Shown here: positions 47,144 to 55,787 of the stretch, piece by piece | Position numbering within the stretch: the stretch's first letter is position 1 | Layout: every line of letters begins with the position of its first letter | DNA from: Burkholderiaceae bacterium | GTDB taxonomy: Bacteria > Pseudomonadota > Gammaproteobacteria > Burkholderiales > Burkholderiaceae_C | Direction of reading: 5' to 3' | DNA: 64,000 nt | Assembly (NCBI GenBank): GCA_030695205.1 | Contig: JAUYTN010000007.1 | Location: 148,329 to 212,328, forward strand | Made by a program: the position numbers and the translations under genes | Notes under the pieces: generated by a model | What the model saw: only the letters and a program-made list of their open reading frames with translations | What the model was told of the DNA's origin: nothing | Database searches by the model: none

Positions 47144-48205
47144 TCATGCCAGGCGCCACAGCTCAAACAGCATGCCGGCCAAAAAGGCGCCCCCCAGCGA
47201 TAACCCGACGTACAGGGCGAACACCTGGCGTTTGACCAGTGCAAAGACGGCCACTGCCGCAGGCAGCGATGTCACGCCGCCCGCGACCAAAAAGGCCATG
47301 CCTGCGCCTGGGCCCATTCCTTGCCCCATGAGGCCAGAGACCAGCGGCAGGGCTGCATACCCGTTTAAATAGGCCGGGACACCCACCAGTGTGGCCAGCG
47401 CGACAGAGCCCATGCCGCTCCCACCCACGGCACCCGCAACCCACGACGCTGGCACGTAGGCAAGCATCAAGCTCTCCAGGATAAAGGCCAGCGTCAGCCA
47501 CTTGAGCAAAAACATGCCGGTCTTGCGGGCCTCGCGCCAGAACTTCTCCAGGCGCGCCGATTCCCGCCAGAAGCGCCACACCACGGGCCTGGCGACCCGC
47601 ACCTTCGCGCCGCCGCAACCACCATTGCCCACGCCATCCCGCAAAGGATCGGACAACATGCCCATGCGCATGAGCCACAAGGTCGCGGTGCCGCCCAGCA
47701 TGCCAATGCCCAGGGCCGCCAGCGTCTTGGCAATGGCGAACTCGGTGCCCAACACACCGGCGGTGAGCACAAACATCGAGGGATCCATGATCGGCGAGGC
47801 CAGCCAAAACGCCATCACGGCCGACAGGGGGACGCCCATGCTCAGCAAAGCAGCGATGAGCGGGATGACCCCGCACGAGCAAAACGGCGACAAGCCGCCC
47901 GCCAAAGCGGCCAAAACGACCATTTGGAATGGTGAGCCCGTGAATGCACGGGCCACCAGGTTGTCCGCTCCCGTGGCACCTGCGTAGGCCGCAAGACCAA
48001 TCGACAGGAGCAGATAAGGGGCGGTGGAGGCCACGCTGCCCAGCACAAAGCTGGCCGTGGCCAATCCCTGGCCTGGCACCGCTACCAAGAGCCCCAGCAG
48101 CAGGACCAGGCTGACGAGCCAGGCCCGCTGCTGTTGCCACATCAACAAAGCCTTATCGGCCAACCCACGCAGTGGTGAGCGATTCAAGGTGCGAGCTGTT
48201 TTCAT
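47144..48205 (-). CDS. ArsP/DUF318-type permease
   Basis: The 353-aa membrane protein belongs to the DUF318 permease family, which includes ArsP organoarsenical exporters. It has eight or more helices, the signature GGLSPFCSCGVIPLIAALL with a CXC pair, and SPIMDPSMFVLTAGVLG. A second conserved block is VGVPAYLNGYAALPLVSGL. A GC-rich loop has GNGGCGGAKV. The start at 48205 (MKTARTLN) is preferred over an in-frame TTG at 48265 that overlaps arsR. It is controlled with the arsR gene by duplicated sites. The true substrate (arsenic, another metal) is not certain. Confidence 0.85.
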   Translation of the reverse strand: MKTARTLNRSPLRGLADKALLMWQQQRAWLVSLVLLLGLLVAVPGQGLATASFVLGSVASTAPYLLLSIGLAAYAGATGADNLVARAFTGSPFQMVVLAALAGGLSPFCSCGVIPLIAALLSMGVPLSAVMAFWLASPIMDPSMFVLTAGVLGTEFAIAKTLAALGIGMLGGTATLWLMRMGMLSDPLRDGVGNGGCGGAKVRVARPVVWRFWRESARLEKFWREARKTGMFLLKWLTLAFILESLMLAYVPASWVAGAVGGSGMGSVALATLVGVPAYLNGYAALPLVSGLMGQGMGPGAGMAFLVAGGVTSLPAAVAVFALVKRQVFALYVGLSLGGAFLAGMLFELWRLA

Positions 48206-48215
48206 AACTAATACT

Positions 48216-48231
48216 CTAGATTTGTAGATAT
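48216..48231. promoter_or_regulatory. ArsR operator-like site A
   Basis: CTAGATTTGTAGATAT lies 10 bp upstream of the permease start. The same 16-mer with two changes occurs at 48595-48610 before arsR. Its position covers the ribosome binding site or promoter. Confidence 0.6.
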
Positions 48232-48261
48232 AAAACCCGAAAAAAAAGCCGAAACCTACCG

Positions 48262-48579
48262 TCAACAGGCGGCTCCCTCTTCGGCCTTGTCAACACCGCG
48301 GCAACACTCGGCGGTCAGAAAATCGGCCACTGCCCTCACAGCTGGGTAGTTGACACGGTTGATCACCTCCCGGCCACAGCGTTCTTGTTGCACCAGGCCA
48401 ACTTCCACCAAGGCCGACAGGTGGTGACCGAGCGTGGTGGCCGGAATTCCCAGATGGGTCCTCAAGTCGCCCACGTTCAGCCCCCCATCTCCAGCCCGAA
48501 CCAGCAGCCGAAACAGGGACAAACGGGCCTCATGACCCAGAGCAGACAGCACACGAGCGGTTTGGTTGAGGTCTTTCAT
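48262..48579 (-). CDS. ArsR family transcriptional repressor
   Basis: The 105-aa winged helix protein has LSALGHEARLSLFRLLVRAG, a recognition helix in IPATTLGHHLSALVEVGLV and a C-terminal Cys pair (AECCRGVDKAEEGAAC) that could bind a metal(loid). Such repressors leave DNA on metal binding and derepress a nearby exporter. The adjacent permease gene and the operator-like sites fit this. Confidence 0.92.
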   Translation of the reverse strand: MKDLNQTARVLSALGHEARLSLFRLLVRAGDGGLNVGDLRTHLGIPATTLGHHLSALVEVGLVQQERCGREVINRVNYPAVRAVADFLTAECCRGVDKAEEGAAC

Positions 48580-48594
48580 GGATGGACTATAAAA

Positions 48595-48610
48595 CTAGAA
48601 ATGTAGATAT
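48595..48610. promoter_or_regulatory. ArsR operator-like site B
   Basis: CTAGAAATGTAGATAT lies 15 bp upstream of the arsR ATG and matches site A at 14 of 16 positions. Two copies, each close to a start codon, suggest separate control of both genes by the same repressor. Confidence 0.6.
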
Positions 48611-48769
48611 GTCAAGCGGTACTTTTGCTGAGCAACAACCCCGGCGCGTTCAGCTAGCCTGCCATTTCGATGCGGGCCAATGCTGGCGCTCACTCCACAT
48701 CGGGCTCAGCGAGCCACAGGGATACCGGCTTTGCGCTACCGTCCGCAGTCCAGCCACCGGAGTTTGCCC

Positions 48770-49915
48770 ATGCACTTGCCCGCCCAACCAACCCCGATTG
48801 CCACCATGACCACCATCGCCACGCTGCTGGCGGTGGCCACCCTCACGGCTGCCACCGCACACGCCGCCAACCCCACGCCCGAGGTGGTGGCACGCAACCT
48901 GGCCCACCCCTGGGCGGTGGCTTTTTTGCCTGGTGGCCGATTTCTGGTGACTGAGCGCCCAGGCCGCCTGCGCGCAGTCGAGCCCGATGGCCGGGTGCTA
49001 CCCCCGGTGGCGGGCGTGCCCGCCGTGGCCGCGCAAGGCCAGGGCGGCTTGCTGGACGTGGTGACCGACAGCGACTTTGCCAACAACCGAATGCTGTACC
49101 TCTGCTACGCCGAGCCCGACGCACTGAACGGCAGAACCAACAGCACCGCCCTGGCCAGCGCCCGCCTGTCGGCCGACAGCACACGGCTGGAGGACCTGCG
49201 CGTGCTGTTCAGCCAGCGGCCCAAGGTGGCCAGCAACCTGCACTTTGGCTGCCGCATCGTTGAATCTGGCCGCACGCTGTTCCTCACGCTGGGTGACCGC
49301 TTTCGCCACGCGGCCGACGCGCAAACCCTGGATAACCACCACGGCAAGGTGGTGCGTGTGCTGAAGGATGGCGGCATACCGCCCGACAACCCGCTGGTGG
49401 CTGCCCCCCGGCCTGGCGCCCTGCCGGAAATCTGGAGCTGGGGCCACCGCAACGTCCAGGGTGCCACGCTGGGCCCCGACGGCCAGCTGTGGACCCATGA
49501 ACACGGCCCTCAAGGCGGCGACGAAATCAACCGCCCGCAGGCCGGACACAACCACGGCTGGCCGGTGGTGAGTTTTGGCAAACACTACGGCGGCGCCACC
49601 ATCGGCGAGGGCCTGACCGAAAAACCCGGCCTGCAACCTCCGCTGCACCACTGGACACCGTCCATCGCGCCCTCAGGTCTGGCATTTGTCACCAGCGACC
49701 GCTACGGCCCGGCATGGAAAGGCAGCCTGATGGTGGGCTCGCTGAAGTTCGGTTACCTGGCTCGGCTCACGCTGGCCAACGGCAAAGTGGCAACTGAAGA
49801 GCGGCTGCTGCAAGACCGCGGGCAACGCGTGCGCGACGTGCGCCAGGGGCCCGACGGCCTGCTGTATGTGCTGACCGACAGCCCACAGGGCGAGCTGCTG
49901 AGGCTGATGCCCTGA
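48770..49915 (+). CDS. PQQ-dependent sugar dehydrogenase-like protein
   Basis: The 381-aa secreted beta-propeller protein belongs to the soluble aldose sugar dehydrogenase (YliI/GDH) family. Blocks include HPWAVAFLPGGRFLVTERPG, GDRFRHAADAQTLDNHHGKV, SWGHRNVQGATLGPDGQLW and EHGPQGGDEINRPQAGHNHGW. A signal-like N terminus (TIATLLAVATLTAATAHA) is present; start 48770 or 48806. Family members oxidise aldoses with PQQ. No PQQ genes are seen nearby. Confidence 0.88.
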   Translation: MHLPAQPTPIATMTTIATLLAVATLTAATAHAANPTPEVVARNLAHPWAVAFLPGGRFLVTERPGRLRAVEPDGRVLPPVAGVPAVAAQGQGGLLDVVTDSDFANNRMLYLCYAEPDALNGRTNSTALASARLSADSTRLEDLRVLFSQRPKVASNLHFGCRIVESGRTLFLTLGDRFRHAADAQTLDNHHGKVVRVLKDGGIPPDNPLVAAPRPGALPEIWSWGHRNVQGATLGPDGQLWTHEHGPQGGDEINRPQAGHNHGWPVVSFGKHYGGATIGEGLTEKPGLQPPLHHWTPSIAPSGLAFVTSDRYGPAWKGSLMVGSLKFGYLARLTLANGKVATEERLLQDRGQRVRDVRQGPDGLLYVLTDSPQGELLRLMP

Positions 49916-49935
49916 GCCTCAGTCGCCAAGCGCGG

Positions 49936-49998
49936 ACAATTTATAGCCAAATTGGCCACCAGCGCTTGTCTGTATTGGGTTTACAGCTACATATTTAC
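49936..49998 (+). repeat. Interspersed CGCTTG repeat, copy 8
   Basis: TTTATAGCCAAATTGGCCAC, then AGCGCTTGTCTGTATTGGG and TTTACAGCTAC lie between the sugar dehydrogenase gene and thiQ, close to the thiQ stop codon. The gap holds little else. Confidence 0.75.
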
Positions 49999-50684
49999 CA
50001 AAGCGTTTTCAACTGCCCCGCCACCAGGCGGTAGCCGCGCTGGCCCATGGCACGGGCTTCCGCTTCGTCGTGTGTGACGAGGATGCAGGCCATGCCCGCC
50101 TCGGCAATGCGCTGGGCAAACTCGCCCCGCAGGCGCTGGCGAAGGTCGGCATCGAGCGCGGAAAACGGTTCGTCCAGCAGAAGCAGGCGCGGGGCTGACA
50201 GCAGCGCCCGCGCCAGCGCCACCCGCTGCTGTTCGCCGCCCGACAGCTGCGTGACCACCGAGAGCGCACGGTCTGCCAGGCCAAAACGGCCCAGCATGGC
50301 CACCGCCTGCTGGCGCGCGGCTGCCTTGGGTACGCGCTGCTCCACCAGGGCAAAGGCCACGTTGTCTTGCACGTTCAGGTGGGGAAACAGCGCAAAGTCT
50401 TGGAACATCAGCGCAAAGCGGCGGCGCTCGGGTGGCCAGGCTGTGATGTCTTCGCCATCAAAACACACACGCCCTGCGTCGGGAGGCTCCAGCCCGGCCA
50501 GCATGGCCAGCAGCGTGCTTTTGCCGCTGCCCGACGCGCCCAGCAAGGCGACGGTCTGGCCGGGGGCCACGGTCAGCGACAGGTTGTGCGCCAGCCAGCG
50601 GGGGCTGGCATTGGGCTCTCCGGCAGGCGCAGCTTCGTCGGGCTGCGGGAGGTAACGTTTGCACAGGCCGGTGATGTCAAGCAT
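49995..50684 (-). CDS. thiQ: Thiamine ABC transporter ATPase
   Basis: The 229-aa ATPase has Walker A GASGSGKSTLLAML, the Q-loop MFQDFALFPHLNV, signature LSGGEQQRVALARAL and Walker B LLLLDEPFSALDA with a switch His in LVTHDEAEA. The start at 50684 (MLDITGL) is chosen by similarity; it overlaps the end of the permease gene by 8 bp. It energises the ThiBP uptake system downstream of a TPP riboswitch. Confidence 0.9.
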   Translation of the reverse strand: MLDITGLCKRYLPQPDEAAPAGEPNASPRWLAHNLSLTVAPGQTVALLGASGSGKSTLLAMLAGLEPPDAGRVCFDGEDITAWPPERRRFALMFQDFALFPHLNVQDNVAFALVEQRVPKAAARQQAVAMLGRFGLADRALSVVTQLSGGEQQRVALARALLSAPRLLLLDEPFSALDADLRQRLRGEFAQRIAEAGMACILVTHDEAEARAMGQRGYRLVAGQLKTLW

Positions 50685-52305
50685 GGCGGGCTTTCTCAGG
50701 GGACTGGGACGCAACAGCCCCCGCGTCCAGCAACACAAACACCACCAGGGCCAAGGCCATCAGCAGCAGCGACAGGGCATGGGCCGCGTGCAGGTTGGCT
50801 GCGCCGGGGCGGCCCAGGTTCTGGTAAATCAGGGTGGTGAGGGTGGTCCATTCGGGGCGCGACAAAAACAGGCTCACAGCAAACTCACCCAGGGCCGTGG
50901 CGGCGGCAAAGGCCATGCCCCGGCGCAGTGCGGGGGCTACCAGCGGCAGTGTGACGCGCACAAACACCCGCCAGGGGCTGGCCCCCAGCGTGCGTGCGGC
51001 GTGTGCCCAGTGTGGCGGCAACGCGGCCAGCGCCTGTGCCACGTGTTGGCCCACAAACGGGTAGGCCAGCAGCGTGTAGGCCGCCACCAGCAAGGCCAGG
51101 CTGGCCGTCCACTCGGGGTAGAGCAGCAGCAGGCCAAAGGCCACGGCCACGGGCGACACCACAAACGGCACAAAGGTGGAGGCCTGCACCCACAGCCCGG
51201 CGTGGGCCGCACCGCGCCAATGGAACACGGCCAGCCCCTGGCACAGGCCCAACGCGGTGGCGGCCAGCAGCGCCATGGCGGAAAACCGCAGCGTGTTCCA
51301 CAGCGCGTCCAGCGTGTCGGGAGCGGTCCACACAGCCCACAGGCCGGGCACATCGGCCAGGGCCCAGGCCACGGTGGCCAACAGCGGGGCCACGCTGGTC
51401 ACCAGCAACACGGCCAGTGCGGCTGCCACGGCCAACCGCACCCGCCAGCCGCGCACGGGGCGCGTGGGCACGCGATCAGCCCGCCGGGGCTGGGCGAAGC
51501 GGCGGGCCAGGCTGGCATACACGCCGGCCAGCGCTGCGCCAAAGCCCACGGTCCACAGCGCCAGCGCACTGGCGTCGGCCAGGCGCAGCTCGTGCGCCAC
51601 CAGGGTGTAAATCTCCACCTCGGCGGTGGCCCAGCGCTGCCCACCCAGCACCAGCGCCAGGCCCATACCGGCAAAGCAGTACAAAAACACCAGACACAAC
51701 GCGCCCGCCAGCGGCAGCCGGATGGCGGGCCACTCCACCCGCCAGAAGGCGCGCCACGGCGTGGCCCCCAGCGTGCGGGCGGCGGCCAGGCGCGAGGCGC
51801 TTACCTGCCCCAGCGCATCGACCCCGGCGCGCACCACCAGGCACAGGTTGAAAAACACATTGCCTATCACCAAGAGCCAGGGGGTGTCCTCCAGCTCCAG
51901 GCCCAGAGGCTCGGCCCAGTGGCCGTTGGGCCCCCACAGCGCCAGCACGCCCAGCGCGGCCACCAGGGTGGGGACCACAAAGGGCAACATCAGCAGCCGC
52001 AACACCACCTGGCGACCCGCAAAGTGGTGACGGGCCAGCACCCAGGCCACGGGCAGGCCCAGCGCGAACGTGAGCGCGGTGCTGATGCCCGCCTGCGCCA
52101 GCGACCACAGCAGGCGAAACCGCAAGTGGGCATCGGTCCACACGCCCCACACCGTGAGCGGGGGTTGGCCCGTGAGCGCCGCCGTGCCGGGCTCAGGGTG
52201 CGCGCCTTCCCACAGCAGGCGCAGCAAAGGCGCGGCCACCACCACCGCCACAAACAGCAGCGGGGGCAGCAGCAGGGCGCGGGGCAGCCTGGTGGCCAGG
52301 CCCAT
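50677..52305 (-). CDS. thiP: Thiamine ABC transporter permease
   Basis: The 542-aa inner-membrane protein is a fused two-domain ABC permease with about twelve helices, each half with an EAA-type loop (RTLGATPWRAFWRVEWPAI and RTLGASPWRVFVRVTLPLV). This double arrangement is typical of ThiP and the iron FbpB group; the TPP riboswitch and ThiB partner settle it as thiamine. It follows thiB with a 5-bp gap and overlaps thiQ. Confidence 0.9.
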   Translation of the reverse strand: MGLATRLPRALLLPPLLFVAVVVAAPLLRLLWEGAHPEPGTAALTGQPPLTVWGVWTDAHLRFRLLWSLAQAGISTALTFALGLPVAWVLARHHFAGRQVVLRLLMLPFVVPTLVAALGVLALWGPNGHWAEPLGLELEDTPWLLVIGNVFFNLCLVVRAGVDALGQVSASRLAAARTLGATPWRAFWRVEWPAIRLPLAGALCLVFLYCFAGMGLALVLGGQRWATAEVEIYTLVAHELRLADASALALWTVGFGAALAGVYASLARRFAQPRRADRVPTRPVRGWRVRLAVAAALAVLLVTSVAPLLATVAWALADVPGLWAVWTAPDTLDALWNTLRFSAMALLAATALGLCQGLAVFHWRGAAHAGLWVQASTFVPFVVSPVAVAFGLLLLYPEWTASLALLVAAYTLLAYPFVGQHVAQALAALPPHWAHAARTLGASPWRVFVRVTLPLVAPALRRGMAFAAATALGEFAVSLFLSRPEWTTLTTLIYQNLGRPGAANLHAAHALSLLLMALALVVFVLLDAGAVASQSPEKARHA

Positions 52306-52310
52306 GGGGT

Positions 52311-53390
52311 TTACTTCAGCACCACCTGTGTCCAGCGGGCCACCCAGGTGGGGGTTTGGGCCGCCATTTGGTCGGTGCTGGGGTTGTCAAACGCGGGAGG
52401 CGTAGGTGCATGGCGCATCACCTCTGCGGTGGGCACACCGGGGGTGGCGGGCAGCATCCACATGGTGGTTTGCAGGGCCTGCTGCACGGGGGCGCTGCGC
52501 AAAAACTCAATGAACTGGCCAGCGGCCTCGGCCTGCTTGCCGCCTTTGACCAAGGCCACGCCCTCCACCTGCTGGAACACACCGCCTTTCAACGCAAGGC
52601 TGGCGGTGGGGGCTTCGGTGAGTGGGGTCTTGCTGTAGAACACCTCGGCAGCGGGGCTGCTGGCATAGCTGACCACGATGGGGCGCTTGCCACCGCTTTT
52701 GCTGAAGTCGGTGTAGTAGGCCTCGCTCCAGCCCTTGGCGACTTTCACGCCATTGGCGCGCAGCTTGGCCCACCAGGCAAACGCGGCCTCTTCGCCCAGC
52801 CCGGCAATGGTGGCCGCCAGAAACGACAGGCCGGGGCTGGAAGTGGCGGGGTGCTGCACCACCAGCAAGTTTTTGTAGGCGGGCAGGGTCAGGTCTTGCA
52901 GACTGGTGGGCAGGGCCAGGCCGCTTTTGGCAAACCAGGCTTTGTCGATGTTGAGCGTGACGTAACCATGGTCCACAGCCACCAGCGGTGCAGGCAGGCT
53001 GACCGCAGACGGTGCGGTGGCCGCCGGGCCTGCATAAGGGGCCAGCACGCCAGCCGCCAGGGCTTTGCCCGCCAGCGCGTTGTCAATGCCGTACACCACG
53101 TCAGCCACGGGGTTGGCGCGGGTGAGGATGAGTTTGTTGAGCATTTCGCCCGCATCGCCACCTTTGACGATGCTGAGCTTCACGCCCGCCGATTTTTCGA
53201 AACCCGCCAGCAGTTCCTTGGGTAAATCGAACGAGCTGTGGGTGAGCACGCGCAGGGTGGGCGGGGCTGCCTGCGCCCACAGCGGTGCACCAGCCAGACC
53301 CACACCAGCGGCCAGCGCCAGCAGGCCACGGCGCGACAGCCCGCAGGCGGGCACCACAGAGGTCAAAGATGTGAGGAACGGATGAGACAC
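52311..53390 (-). CDS. thiB: Thiamine ABC transporter substrate-binding protein
   Basis: The 359-aa periplasmic protein has a twin-arginine-like signal (LSRRGLLALAAGVGLAG) and then LRVLTHSSFDLPKELLAGFE, GGDAGEMLNKLILTRANPVA and DVVYGIDNALAGKAL, matching ThiB. A GTG start at 53390 is supported by AGGAG six bases upstream. A TPP riboswitch precedes it by about 100 bp, so thiamine pyrophosphate should repress the operon. Confidence 0.93.
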   Translation of the reverse strand: MSHPFLTSLTSVVPACGLSRRGLLALAAGVGLAGAPLWAQAAPPTLRVLTHSSFDLPKELLAGFEKSAGVKLSIVKGGDAGEMLNKLILTRANPVADVVYGIDNALAGKALAAGVLAPYAGPAATAPSAVSLPAPLVAVDHGYVTLNIDKAWFAKSGLALPTSLQDLTLPAYKNLLVVQHPATSSPGLSFLAATIAGLGEEAAFAWWAKLRANGVKVAKGWSEAYYTDFSKSGGKRPIVVSYASSPAAEVFYSKTPLTEAPTASLALKGGVFQQVEGVALVKGGKQAEAAGQFIEFLRSAPVQQALQTTMWMLPATPGVPTAEVMRHAPTPPAFDNPSTDQMAAQTPTWVARWTQVVLK

Positions 53391-53492
53391 AAGCGGCTCC
53401 TGGTGCGGTGCCTGACCCGGGCAACACACGCGGCAGGCGTCAGAGCCGGGCTTCCAGCAGCCCTGCACCGGGCGGGGCCGGTGGCTCTTCAC

Positions 53493-53580
53493 GCTCCCTA
53501 CGCTGGCATTGCCCAGATCAGGTGGTTGGGGACTTTCTCAGCCGCCGCACCCCATGTGCGGCAACACCCCCGGTGAGGGG
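53493..53580 (-). promoter_or_regulatory. TPP riboswitch (THI element)
   Basis: On the minus strand, CTGAGAAAGTCC and then CACCTGATCTGGGCAATGCC with AGCGTAGGGA form the conserved core of the thiamine pyrophosphate aptamer, preceded by a GGGGTG-type P1/P2 stem. It lies directly upstream of thiB. TPP binding should lower expression of thiBPQ, probably by masking the start region. The aptamer call is by conserved sequence and context. Confidence 0.93.
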
Positions 53581-53677
53581 ACGAATTTTAGCTGCCGGGC
53601 AGCGTGGCGCTTGCACACGTCAAGCCCCAGGGCTTTGGCTGCGTCCCGCACCTCGGCGTTCATCCAGACCCCACGGG

Positions 53678-55138
53678 TCAAACACCCGGCTCGGCTGGCG
53701 GGCCGACACTGCCAACGCTCACACGGTTGCGGCCCGCTTCTTTGGCCTGGTACATGGCTACATCGGCAGCGTCGAGCACTTCGCTTTGCAGCGCGTGTTT
53801 GCCACTGAACACCACCAGGCCGATGCTGGCTGTGCAGCGGTGGACCACCTCTCGGGTCGTCCCGTCTTCCTGCACCGCCAACAAGGCATAGGGTTCGGCC
53901 AGGCGCTCGCGAATTTTCTCGGCCACGGCGCACGCCTGCTGCGCCGCCTGGGCGGGGTCGGTGCCTAGCTCACCGAGCAGCACCACAAACTCGTCGCCAC
54001 CAAAACGCGCCACCGTGTCCATTTGGCGCACGCTGGCCTGCAAACGGTTGCCCACTTCCACCAGCAACAGATCGCCCACCGGGTGGCCGTGCAGGTCGTT
54101 GAGGGGTTTGAAGTTGTCGAGGTCCAGAAACATCAGCGCGCACAACCCGGCAGACCGCTTGCTGGCGGCCAGGGCCTGGGCCAGGCGGTCGTCAAGCAAG
54201 CGGCGGTTGGCCAGCTTGGTGAGTGGGTCAAAAAAGGCCAACTGCCTCACCTGGTCTTCCAGCAGCTTGCGCTGGGTGATTTCGCGGGTGATGCCGTGGT
54301 AGCCCACCACATTGCCATATGCGTCCACTTCGGCCCTTGAGATCACCTCACCCCACAACTCTCGCCCGTCTTTGCAGCGGTGCGGTGCCTCGAAGCTGAC
54401 AAAAGGACTCAGCCGGCCTTCTGCGCGGGCTTGTCGGCTGGCCAGCAAGACACCTTTGACTTGCTCTGCACCCGCCGGGGTAAACAGTTCGAGCACGTGG
54501 TGCCCCACCACCTCGCTGGCTTTGAATCCACGCAAACGCTCGTCGGCGGGGCTGATGTAGGTGATCAGGAGGTGGCTGTCTGCCTTCCACAGCACATCGC
54601 GGGTGTCTTCAATCAGCAGGCGGTACAGGGCATCGCTTTCCTGCAGGGCCTGGGTGCGCTCCTCGACCAGGGCTTCGAGCATCTGGTTTTTTTCGCGCAG
54701 CGATTTCAGCGGGTAGACCTCGCCGTCCTGCACCATGGGGTACGGGATTGAAAAGCCGCTGTGCACAATCTTCCACACCTCGCCTTCGAGCCGAAACATC
54801 AGCACCAGGCGCACCACCTCGCTGGCCAGCACTTGGTCGGGTATGGGCAGGTGAATGTGAAACGCCGCGGTGGCCACCACCACCTCGGCGCTGATGTCTT
54901 GCAGGTGCACGTCCAGCATTTCAATGCGGATGGGGTTGGGCACCTGGGCAAAGTCTTGCCGGGTGATGTCTTGCCAAGCCCGCAGGTCTTTGACCAGAAA
55001 ACCACCGCCGCCGGTGTAGCCGCTGAACCGGTCGACGAGCCCTGGGTCGCGCCCGGCGTACATCGCCAGGTAATCGTCCAGCAGGGAGCGAATGAGCGGG
55101 TCGCGGTTTGAAACGCAGGTGGGGGTGGTCACGGGCAT
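53678..55138 (-). CDS. PAS-GGDEF diguanylate cyclase with NTF2-like N terminus
   Basis: The 486-aa protein has an N-terminal NTF2/SnoaL-like domain (about 10-145; DYLAMYAGRDPGLVDRFSGY and AAFHIHLPIPD), a coil (REKNQMLEALVEERTQALQE), a PAS domain (about 180-300) and a GGDEF domain (about 320-480) with intact VARFGGDEFVVLLGE. No membrane helix is seen. It likely makes c-di-GMP in response to a cytosolic signal. The start at 55138 is preferred because upstream sequence belongs to a shadow frame over the Lrp gene. Confidence 0.88.
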   Translation of the reverse strand: MPVTTPTCVSNRDPLIRSLLDDYLAMYAGRDPGLVDRFSGYTGGGGFLVKDLRAWQDITRQDFAQVPNPIRIEMLDVHLQDISAEVVVATAAFHIHLPIPDQVLASEVVRLVLMFRLEGEVWKIVHSGFSIPYPMVQDGEVYPLKSLREKNQMLEALVEERTQALQESDALYRLLIEDTRDVLWKADSHLLITYISPADERLRGFKASEVVGHHVLELFTPAGAEQVKGVLLASRQARAEGRLSPFVSFEAPHRCKDGRELWGEVISRAEVDAYGNVVGYHGITREITQRKLLEDQVRQLAFFDPLTKLANRRLLDDRLAQALAASKRSAGLCALMFLDLDNFKPLNDLHGHPVGDLLLVEVGNRLQASVRQMDTVARFGGDEFVVLLGELGTDPAQAAQQACAVAEKIRERLAEPYALLAVQEDGTTREVVHRCTASIGLVVFSGKHALQSEVLDAADVAMYQAKEAGRNRVSVGSVGPPAEPGV

Positions 55139-55215
55139 CTCCGGTTGGTCTGGTGCATTATGGCCACGCAGGTTGGCGCTGACGCACCCCACACCCCCGG
55201 TGTAGAGGTCCAACC

Positions 55216-55641
55216 TCAGACCGTGCGGTAAGTCTCCAGGTGAATGCTGGTTTCGGTGCTGCTGATGCCCTTGACCAGCCGGATGCGCTCCAGCACCTTG
55301 GACAGCTCGGACAGGTTGGCCGCACGCAGCTCGGCCAGCAGGTCCCAGCGGCCATTGGTGTCGTGCAGGGTGGCCACACCGGGTTCGCCCAGCAGGCTGG
55401 CAATCACGGCGCGGGTGGTGTTGCCCTCTACGGCAATGCTCATCCACGCGCGAATGTCGTTGGGCTGCGCATCCGGGCGCAGGCGCAAGGTGTAGCCCAC
55501 GATGACACCGGCATCTTCCAGCCTGGTGATGCGGTTGGTGACGGTGCCACGCGACACGTTCAGTTTGGCGGCCAGTGTGGCCACGGAGGTGCGGGCGTCC
55601 TGGCGCAGCAAGGCAATCAGGCGTTGGTCGGTGTCATCCAT
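55216..55641 (-). CDS. Lrp/AsnC family transcriptional regulator
   Basis: The 141-aa regulator has an N-terminal helix-turn-helix (QRLIALLRQDARTSVATLAA, VSRGTVTNRITRLEDAGVI) and a RAM effector domain (residues about 65-140). It diverges from the ornithine cyclodeaminase gene with a 146-bp gap that should hold the shared control region. By position it likely senses arginine, ornithine or a related amino acid. Confidence 0.93.
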   Translation of the reverse strand: MDDTDQRLIALLRQDARTSVATLAAKLNVSRGTVTNRITRLEDAGVIVGYTLRLRPDAQPNDIRAWMSIAVEGNTTRAVIASLLGEPGVATLHDTNGRWDLLAELRAANLSELSKVLERIRLVKGISSTETSIHLETYRTV

Positions 55642-55787
55642 GCAATTCTTTTCATTTCGCCAGAAACATCTGACGTTTCGTCATATTTTTGAGCATATTT
55701 GCAAGATATTGGCACTTTTTATTGTGGATGGACAGCCGCACACTGGGGCAACCGGGTTTTGAGCCCTGCCCTAACGAGATCATCCCC

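Noticed and set aside
50659..52638. 659-aa plus-strand frame antisense to thiP
   Set aside because: It is a Gly/Gln/His-rich shadow frame of high-GC coding sequence with no domain, while thiP and thiQ on the other strand are clear.
53600..53670. Short minus-strand frame MNAEVRDAAKALGL... upstream of the TPP riboswitch
   Set aside because: It runs into the riboswitch and has no domain; it may be a gene remnant but cannot be supported.
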